DNA of 20,314 nt from Proteobacteria bacterium UBA3413 (GTDB lineage Bacteria; Pseudomonadota; Gammaproteobacteria; Magnimaribacterales; D2472), in assembly GCA_002358345.1 (NCBI GenBank), contig DEOR01000036.1, forward strand, positions 8,304-28,617, given 5' to 3'. The stretch's first letter is position 1. The number at the start of each line of letters is the position of its first letter. Below the pieces are notes generated by a model. That model was not told the DNA's origin and did not search any database. It worked only from the letters and a program-made list of their open reading frames with translations. Below, piece by piece: positions 14,873 to 20,314 of the stretch. The translations under genes and the position numbers were made by a program.

Positions 14873-16618
14873 TTAACTTCCCTTTTTAACTTCAAGAATC
14901 CACTGATCAATATACTGCTCAAGAATATCTAAGGGTAGGGCACCTCTTTTTAAGACCTCGTGATGAAAATCTTTGATATCAAAATTTGCACCTAGCTCTA
15001 CTTTCGCTCTGTCTTTCAGTTCTTGAATTTTTAGCTGCCCAATTTTATAAGCCAAGGCTTGGCCCGGCCAGTTAATGTAGCGATCAACTTCATTCATCAC
15101 ATCCTGCTTTGTTTTAGCTGAGTTATCTAAGAAATAATTAATGGCGTCTTGCCTGCTCCAATCGAAATAATGCATGCCAGTGTCCACCACCAATCTAATA
15201 GCCCTCCACATGTCATAGGTCAGCTGCCCAAATCGAGAGTAGGGGTCTTGATAAAGACCTAAGTCATAACCCAGACTTTCACTGTAAAGTCCCCAGCCCT
15301 CTACAAATGCTGTGACACCACCATATTTTCTAAAGTTTGGTAAATCTAGTTCCATGGCAAGGGCTATCTGCAAATGATGTCCTGGAACAGCCTCATGCAC
15401 GCTCAAGACTTCAATTTCATACTTTGGCCTTACTTCAGGTCTGTAAAGGTTCACGTAGTAGTAACCAGCTCTTGATCCATCGGCTGCAGGTCTTTGGTAG
15501 TATGCAGTGGTTGTATCAGGCGCGCTCTCGATGGGAATAGGTTTCAGCCCATAAGGCATCGAGGGCAGGACCTTAAACAGGCTGACTAACTCAGGATCAA
15601 TTCTCTTGGATGTGGCTAAGTAAGCCTCAAATAATTCCTCAGATGTCTCATAGTAGAACTTGGGATTGGAACGCAAATCATCCAAGAATCCTTTGAATGT
15701 TCCTTGCCAGTTAACTTCTTGAATGACCTCTTCCATTTCAGCTTTAATTCTAGCGACTTCGCTTAGTCCTATATTATGAATTTCCTGAGGTGTGAGAGAG
15801 GTGGTGGTAAATTTTCTAGCTAAAAATTCATAGTATTGCTTGCCGTTATTAATATCTTTAATGCCTATGGAGGTTCTGCAGGCTGCGAGATACTCATCTT
15901 CAAAAAACTGATGCAATTTAAGATAAGCCGGAATCACTTGATTTTTTATGACTTCTTTAGCTCTGGCCTGGATTGCCAAAACTTCACCCGGATCAATAGA
16001 TCTATCCATCGACTCAAAGGCGCGATAAAAAGGACTTGTCTCGGGAGAGACATAGGCTTGTAATTTAATTTGTTCAAAGACTTTCTGCATCAAAAATCTA
16101 GGTGGGACAGTGCCAGTCTCAATGCCCATTCTTGCCTTTTCAATCTCGGCATCAACCAAGACCTCAAGTTTACTTAATCGCGCAATCCAGTCATCATAGT
16201 GTCCAGCGTTTCGTAATGGCAGGATGTTGACTGTTTCGTGCTCAAGCTGAATGCCGCCTCTGTGACTAAATGGCATGAGGTAGGTTTGATAATCAAAACT
16301 CTCCACCGAATTCTCATACTGTTTTTTAAATAATTTGTAATTAATACGATTCAGCTCATCCAGGCCATTCAGATCCATTGCATGGAGTTGGTCTAGAACT
16401 AATTGATCATGCTGGTAGTCTTGAATGATCCTGCTAACTGAATTATCTGACCAGTCTCTGTTGAATCGAAGGTCTCCCATGCTGGAGGCATACACAGGAT
16501 TATCAGAGATAATTTTTGCCCACTCAGATTCCATTAAATCTTCGAATGAAGACTCGGGTGATTGAGGGGAGCACCCTGCGAGGAGGGTGAGAAACGCTAT
16601 GTATTTAAAATATCGCAT
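14873..16618 (-). CDS. DUF885 family putative metallopeptidase lipoprotein
   Basis: This protein of 581 residues belongs to the DUF885 family. The start at ATG 16618 is preferred over an upstream in-frame one 27 codons earlier, because it gives a clean lipoprotein signal: a short basic N-terminus, a hydrophobic core and the lipobox LLAGC with C16 as the lipidated cysteine. Residue +2 is serine, not aspartate, so the Lol system should send it to the outer membrane. The putative zinc site is HEAVPGHH (H408, E409, H414/H415) with EGWGLY around E440, both diagnostic for DUF885. The exact peptidase activity is inferred, not known. Its ATG shares one base with the ETF-QO stop (TAATG), so the two are likely co-translated although their functions look unrelated. 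Confidence 0.88.
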   Translation of the reverse strand: MRYFKYIAFLTLLAGCSPQSPESSFEDLMESEWAKIISDNPVYASSMGDLRFNRDWSDNSVSRIIQDYQHDQLVLDQLHAMDLNGLDELNRINYKLFKKQYENSVESFDYQTYLMPFSHRGGIQLEHETVNILPLRNAGHYDDWIARLSKLEVLVDAEIEKARMGIETGTVPPRFLMQKVFEQIKLQAYVSPETSPFYRAFESMDRSIDPGEVLAIQARAKEVIKNQVIPAYLKLHQFFEDEYLAACRTSIGIKDINNGKQYYEFLARKFTTTSLTPQEIHNIGLSEVARIKAEMEEVIQEVNWQGTFKGFLDDLRSNPKFYYETSEELFEAYLATSKRIDPELVSLFKVLPSMPYGLKPIPIESAPDTTTAYYQRPAADGSRAGYYYVNLYRPEVRPKYEIEVLSVHEAVPGHHLQIALAMELDLPNFRKYGGVTAFVEGWGLYSESLGYDLGLYQDPYSRFGQLTYDMWRAIRLVVDTGMHYFDWSRQDAINYFLDNSAKTKQDVMNEVDRYINWPGQALAYKIGQLKIQELKDRAKVELGANFDIKDFHHEVLKRGALPLDILEQYIDQWILEVKKGS

Positions 16619-18243
16619 TACATATTTGGGTAATTTGGCCCACCAGTTCCCTCTGGGGTTACCCAGGTAATATTCTGAGAGGGATCCTTGATATCGCAAG
16701 TCTTACAGTGCACGCAGTTCTGGCCATTGATCACAAATTTAAGACCTTCTTCACTTTCTACAACCTCATAGACCCCAGCAGGACAATACCTTTGCGCAGG
16801 CTCATCGTACATGGGCAGATTTTGTAGAATTGGAATAGAGGCATCTTTAAGCTTTAGATGACAGGGTTGATCCTCTTCATGAGAGGTATTAGATAAAAAG
16901 ACCGAGCTCAGACGGTCAAAGCTAATTTTACCGTCAGGCTTAGGGTACACAATTTTAGGCATCTCAGCAGCAGGCTTCATGCATGCATAATCAGGAGTCG
17001 TGTGATGCAAAGTGAAGGGCAGGTTGCCCCTAAAAATCAGCTGATCAATGGCATTAAAAGCTGCGCCTAAGAGAGCTCCAAACTTATGGAAGATAGGTCC
17101 AAAGTTTCTAGATTTATGGAGTTCAGTTTGAATCCAGCTTGAATGAACCATCTCATCATAATTCAGACCATCGCTAGAATCCATGTTATTGAATATCGCT
17201 TCCGCAGCTAACATCCCTGATTTCATAGCCGTATGAGAACCTTTAATTTTTGAAAAGTTCAGTGTTCCAGCATTGTCGCCCACAAGGAGGCCGCCCGGAA
17301 ATTCCATGCTCGGTAACGACTGAATGCCACCTTTAATTAAAGCACGTGCACCATAGGTCAGGCGCTCACCACCTTCTAGATAGCGTTTGATAGACGGATG
17401 GGTTTTCCATGTCTGGAATTCTTCAAACGGGCTCAAGTAAGGATTTTCATAATCCAAAGGAACCACGTAGCCTAAGTAAACCTCGTTGTTATCTGCATGG
17501 TAAAGGTAAGATCCAGCCGGTGTATTTTTAGCGCTCGGCCAGCCGTTAGTATGAATCACCAAGCCTTCTTCATGCATCTTGTCTGAAATTTTCCAGATCT
17601 CTTTAAAGCCTATGCCGTAATGCTGAGGGTCCTTGCCCTTATCAAGCTCGTATTTTGCAATAAGCTCTTTGCCGAGATGTCCGCGACACCCTTCACCAAA
17701 AATCGTGTATTTAGCTTTGATATCAATCCCTGCTTCAAACCCAGGTTTCTGCTCACCATCTAAGCTAACACCCATGTCTCCGGTTCTAACACCAATGACC
17801 TTGTCGCCATCGTAAAGTATCTCGCTGGCAGGAAATCCAGGAAAGATTTCCACCCCCAAGTCTTCTGCTTGCGTGGCCAACCACCTGCACAGGTTTCCTA
17901 GGCTGGTGACATAGTTCCCATGGTTGTTCATTGGAGGCATGACAAAGGACGGAATGCTTAAGCCAAAATTTTTAAATAAAAACATTAATTTATCTTTTTT
18001 AACTGGGACAGTGAGAGGGCAATTTTTTTCTTTCCAATCAGGAATCAGTTCGTTTAATGCCGTTGGCTGGAAGACATTTCCAGATAAGATGTGCGCTCCA
18101 ATCTCTGAGCCTTTCTCTAAAAGACAGATCTCTAAAGGCTTATCGTTTGCCTTGGAAAGTTGAGCTAATTTGATTGCTGCACTTAAACCTGACGGTCCTC
18201 CACCTACGATGACCACATCGTATTCCATAACCTCTCTTTCCAT
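16618..18243 (-). CDS. Electron-transfer flavoprotein-ubiquinone oxidoreductase
   Basis: ETF-QO is a membrane-associated flavoprotein with an iron-sulfur cluster that takes electrons from reduced ETF and passes them to ubiquinone. The 541 residues match the bacterial family. The FAD site VVIVGGGPSGLSAA starts at residue 10, followed by LLEKGSEIGAHILSG. The GFKEIWKI, GGIQSLPSMEFPGGLLVGD and KGSHTAMKSG regions are typical. The C-terminal ferredoxin-like domain has the four cluster cysteines C487, C510, C513 and C516. The start at 18243 is supported by a strong purine-rich ribosome site (complement of 18251-18258) seven bases ahead. It is transcribed away from etfBA, its electron donor, across a 79-bp gap. 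Confidence 0.96.
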   Translation of the reverse strand: MEREVMEYDVVIVGGGPSGLSAAIKLAQLSKANDKPLEICLLEKGSEIGAHILSGNVFQPTALNELIPDWKEKNCPLTVPVKKDKLMFLFKNFGLSIPSFVMPPMNNHGNYVTSLGNLCRWLATQAEDLGVEIFPGFPASEILYDGDKVIGVRTGDMGVSLDGEQKPGFEAGIDIKAKYTIFGEGCRGHLGKELIAKYELDKGKDPQHYGIGFKEIWKISDKMHEEGLVIHTNGWPSAKNTPAGSYLYHADNNEVYLGYVVPLDYENPYLSPFEEFQTWKTHPSIKRYLEGGERLTYGARALIKGGIQSLPSMEFPGGLLVGDNAGTLNFSKIKGSHTAMKSGMLAAEAIFNNMDSSDGLNYDEMVHSSWIQTELHKSRNFGPIFHKFGALLGAAFNAIDQLIFRGNLPFTLHHTTPDYACMKPAAEMPKIVYPKPDGKISFDRLSSVFLSNTSHEEDQPCHLKLKDASIPILQNLPMYDEPAQRYCPAGVYEVVESEEGLKFVINGQNCVHCKTCDIKDPSQNITWVTPEGTGGPNYPNM

Positions 18244-18322
18244 GATTAGTCTCCCTCTTTTTTTAGTGGTAAAAAAACATTACAATCATATCGCAATCCA
18301 ATCCATTGAACGAGTTTCATAT
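18244..18322. promoter_or_regulatory. Divergent promoter region between ETF-QO gene and etfBA
   Basis: This 79-bp gap is the longest non-coding stretch in the window and must carry signals for both directions. On the plus strand TACAAT (18281-18286) is a plausible -10 for etfB. On the minus strand TATGAT (18290-18285) overlaps it and could serve ETF-QO. Clear -35 hexamers are not visible. The complement of 18251-18258 is the ETF-QO ribosome site. No operator palindrome (for example FadR or PsrA-like) was recognised with confidence. Confidence 0.45.
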
Positions 18323-19075
18323 ATGAAAATTATAGTACCTATTAAACGCGTCGTTGATTATAACGTTAAAGTTAGACCTTTAAGCGACCAATCCGATGTT
18401 GATCTAAATAACGTGAAGATGTCCATGAACCCATTTTGTGAAATTGCCATTGAGGAAGCCGTCAGGCTAAAAGAGGCCGGCACTGCCACTGAAGTTATTG
18501 CAGTGACCGTTGGAACCTCTGCTTCGCAAGAGCAGCTGAGAACAGCCTTAGCGCTTGGTGCAGACAGAGCAATTCTCATCGAAACAGATGTCTTGTTAGA
18601 ACCATTGGCTATTGCTAAAGCTTTGGCTAAAGTGATTGAAAAAGAAGCCCCGCAGTTAGTGATCCTGGGCAAACAAGCCATTGATGGTGATAATAATCAA
18701 ACAGGTCAAATGCTTGCAGCTCTTCTGGGCTATGCTCAGGCAACCTTTGCCTCTGAATTATCTATTGAACACGATTTCGCTTCGGTTACCAGAGAAATTG
18801 ACGGGGGGCTTCAAACCATTAAAGTGTCGCTTCCTGCAATTGTGACGACAGATTTAAGATTGAATGAGCCAAGGTACGCATCCTTGCCTAACATCATGAA
18901 AGCTAAGAAAAAAGAGATGGACATTCATCCGGTTGATAGTCTGGGCATTGATGTTTCACCTCGCCTAGAGTTGATATCTGTTGAGCCACCAGCCACAAGA
19001 CAGGCTGGTATTATAGTTGAATCAGTAGAAGAGTTAGTGAGTAAGTTAAAAAATGAAGCAAAGGTGATTTCATGA
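18323..19075 (+). CDS. etfB: Electron-transfer flavoprotein beta subunit
   Basis: EtfB with EtfA forms the soluble FAD/AMP heterodimer that accepts electrons from acyl-CoA dehydrogenases. The start is placed at ATG 18323 (250 residues, normal length), since the family begins MKIIVPIKRVVDYN; the frame is open further upstream but that part runs antisense to ETF-QO and has no homologous look. Typical segments are NPFCEIAIEEAVRLKE, LALGADRAI, LGKQAIDGDNNQTGQMLAALLG, REIDGGLQTIKVSLPAIVT and LRLNEPRYASLPNIMKAKKK. The ribosome site is weak. The stop overlaps the etfA start by 4 bp (ATGA), which ties the two subunits together in translation. Confidence 0.96.
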   Translation: MKIIVPIKRVVDYNVKVRPLSDQSDVDLNNVKMSMNPFCEIAIEEAVRLKEAGTATEVIAVTVGTSASQEQLRTALALGADRAILIETDVLLEPLAIAKALAKVIEKEAPQLVILGKQAIDGDNNQTGQMLAALLGYAQATFASELSIEHDFASVTREIDGGLQTIKVSLPAIVTTDLRLNEPRYASLPNIMKAKKKEMDIHPVDSLGIDVSPRLELISVEPPATRQAGIIVESVEELVSKLKNEAKVIS

Positions 19076-20001
19076 GTACATTAGTTATAGCAGAGCACGA
19101 CAATTCAAATCTTAAGCCCTCAACGCTTAACACGCTTGCGGCTGCAAAAGCTGTAGGCGATTCGGTTCACTTGCTTGTTGCAGGTAAAGGCTGTGAGTCC
19201 GTTGCAAATGAATGCGCTGCGGTTGAGGGTGTTGAGAAAGTCCTCTTGGCTGACGACGATGCCTACGAGCATCAATTGGCCGAAAGCGTTGCAACCTTGA
19301 TCCAATCGATTGCTTCTAACTACACACACATTCTTGCCCCAGCAACAACCTTTGGAAAAAATGTTTTGCCTAGGCTCAGCGCCTTGATAGACGTGCAGCA
19401 AATTTCTGAAATCACAGAAGTGGTATCCCCTGATACCTTTAAACGACCTATTTATGCAGGAAGTTGTATTGCTACTGTTAAATCCAATGATGCCATTAAA
19501 GTTATCACAGTCAGAGCCACGGCTTTTGATCCTGTTAGTGCCGCGGGTGGGTCAGCTGTCATCGAGGCTTTGGCCTCACAAGGCGCATCTTCTTTATCGT
19601 CCTTCGTTGGCGAAGAGATTGCCAAGAGCGACAGACCTGAGCTCACTGCTGCCAGCATTGTTATATCTGGCGGACGAGGGATGCAATCTGGCGATAATTT
19701 TCATTTAATTGAAAACATTGCAGATAAGCTTGGCGCTGCTGTTGGCGCTTCTAGAGCTGCGGTTGATGCAGGCTTTGTTCCTAATGATTATCAGGTAGGT
19801 CAAACAGGTAAGATTGTTGCTCCTGACTTATACATAGCCGTAGGTATCAGTGGAGCCATTCAGCATTTAGCCGGAATGAAGGATTCTAAAGTGATTGTGG
19901 CCATCAACAAAGACGCAGATGCACCAATTTTCCAAGTTGCTGACTACGGGCTAGTTGCTGATTTGTTTGATGCCTTGCCGAAACTTGCAGAAGCGCTATA
20001 A
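19072..20001 (+). CDS. etfA: Electron-transfer flavoprotein alpha subunit
   Basis: EtfA supplies the FAD-binding domain of ETF. The 309-residue protein has a normal N-terminal domain (VIAEHDNSNL, HLLVAGKG, HILAPATTFGKNVLPRLSA) and the characteristic C-terminal FAD region: SGGRGMQSGDNF, GAAVGASRAAVDAGF, QVGQTGKIVAPDLYIAVGISGAIQHLAGM and INKDADAPIFQVADYGLVAD. The gene is coupled to etfB by a 4-bp overlap. It ends one base before the stop of the convergent acyl-CoA dehydrogenase gene, a natural electron donor to this flavoprotein. No hairpin terminator stands out between them. Confidence 0.97.
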   Translation: MSTLVIAEHDNSNLKPSTLNTLAAAKAVGDSVHLLVAGKGCESVANECAAVEGVEKVLLADDDAYEHQLAESVATLIQSIASNYTHILAPATTFGKNVLPRLSALIDVQQISEITEVVSPDTFKRPIYAGSCIATVKSNDAIKVITVRATAFDPVSAAGGSAVIEALASQGASSLSSFVGEEIAKSDRPELTAASIVISGGRGMQSGDNFHLIENIADKLGAAVGASRAAVDAGFVPNDYQVGQTGKIVAPDLYIAVGISGAIQHLAGMKDSKVIVAINKDADAPIFQVADYGLVADLFDALPKLAEAL

Positions 20002-20002
20002 G

Positions 20003-20314
20003 CTACTGATTTGCAGTTATATTTAAGCCCAGCCTGTCAATATTTTGACTGGCTGAGCCATTAATTAATTCACATTCTTTGGCCAGTAAACAATAGCGCC
20101 AAAGCACATAATCCTTATCAACCCCCACGCCACCATGTAGGTGTTGTGCTGAATAGCTAATTCTGTGACAGGCATTGCCGGCCCAGATCTTAGCCACCAA
20201 GGCATCGTTTTCACAGTCCAGATTGGTATTTAGGTTAATGGCCGCTTGTTGGCTCACTAATCGCAGACACTCTAGATCAATAAAGCAGTCTGCAGCCCTG
20301 TGGGAGACAGCCTG
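20003..20314 (-). CDS. Acyl-CoA dehydrogenase, C-terminal part (5' end beyond window)
   Basis: The frame is open on the minus strand from the right edge of the window to a TAG at 20003-20005, giving 103 visible residues of the C-terminal helical domain. The segment QHLHGGVGVDKDYVLWRY is the family's conserved QxHGGxG motif, which contacts the flavin in acyl-CoA dehydrogenases. Ahead of it FIDLECLRL and DALVAKIWAG match the usual helix pattern. A GTG inside the frame is not a real start. The enzyme introduces a double bond in acyl-CoA and passes electrons to EtfAB, encoded convergently next to it. The chain-length or substrate class cannot be judged from this fragment. Confidence 0.87.
   Translation of the reverse strand, partial: QAVSHRAADCFIDLECLRLVSQQAAINLNTNLDCENDALVAKIWAGNACHRISYSAQHLHGGVGVDKDYVLWRYCLLAKECELINGSASQNIDRLGLNITANQ

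Noticed and set aside
14860..14900. Possible terminator between the DUF1285 and DUF885 genes
   Set aside because: A short TTAACTTC direct repeat and a weak inverted match are visible, but there is no stable GC-rich stem with a T run.
16619..16699. 27-codon N-terminal extension of the DUF885 protein
   Set aside because: It would bury the lipoprotein signal inside the protein and overlap ETF-QO coding sequence; ATG 16618 gives a clean lipobox.
18170..18322. N-terminal extension of etfB by 51 codons
   Set aside because: It lies antisense to ETF-QO and across the intergenic gap, and EtfB proteins begin at MKIIVPIK, which is ATG 18323.
1..20314. CRISPR arrays, tRNA or rRNA genes, insertion sequences, phage genes
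   Set aside because: No regularly spaced repeats, cloverleaf-like segments, transposase motifs or terminal inverted repeats were seen; nearly every base belongs to a recognised gene.

Overview
The window looks like a chromosome segment from a streamlined, probably marine, gammaproteobacterium. The DNA is AT-rich and almost entirely coding, and neighbouring genes abut or overlap. The order lolC/E-lolD-exbB-exbD-msbA-lpxK-(zinc ribbon)-kdsB-murB is a typical gammaproteobacterial envelope cluster, and the flavoprotein and fatty-acid genes suit an aerobic heterotroph such as SAR86, SUP05 or OM182-like lineages. I cannot name the genus from sequence alone.

Layout. Positions 1-642 (minus) hold the N-terminal part of a DUF349 protein that runs off the left edge. 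From 676 to 14869 there is an unbroken plus-strand run of 15 genes in which no gap exceeds 44 bp: trpS, an MFS exporter, hemH, a DECR1-like short-chain dehydrogenase, a coniferyl-type aldehyde dehydrogenase, one LolC/LolE-type permease, lolD, exbB, exbD, a single 917-residue MsbA-LpxK fusion, a 54-residue YcaR/Trm112-like zinc ribbon, kdsB, murB, a LysE/RhtB exporter and a DUF1285 protein. A convergent minus-strand pair follows: a DUF885 lipoprotein (14873-16618) and ETF-ubiquinone oxidoreductase (16618-18243). ETF-QO diverges across a 79-bp gap from etfB-etfA (18323-20001). The right edge is the C-terminal end of an acyl-CoA dehydrogenase on the minus strand.

Two themes dominate. The first is outer-membrane biogenesis: LpxK and MsbA finish and flip lipid A, KdsB activates Kdo, MurB makes the peptidoglycan precursor, LolC/E-LolD release lipoproteins (the DUF885 protein is a plausible client), and ExbB/ExbD energise the outer membrane. 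The second is acyl-CoA oxidation: acyl-CoA dehydrogenase passes electrons to EtfAB, then to ETF-QO and the quinone pool, with a dienoyl-CoA-reductase-like enzyme and an aldehyde dehydrogenase alongside.

The most unusual feature is the in-frame fusion of the lipid A flippase MsbA to the lipid A 4'-kinase LpxK. The likely ancestral LpxK start survives as a CTG leucine codon after a Ser/Pro-rich linker. Other points are six separate gene overlaps of exactly 8 bp, a lone LolC/E permease with no adjacent lolE or comEC, a Tyr-to-Trp change at the expected catalytic position of the DECR-like enzyme, and a possibly leaderless trpS sharing a near-symmetrical -10 region with the DUF349 gene. No tRNA, rRNA, CRISPR array, insertion sequence or convincing intrinsic terminator was seen.
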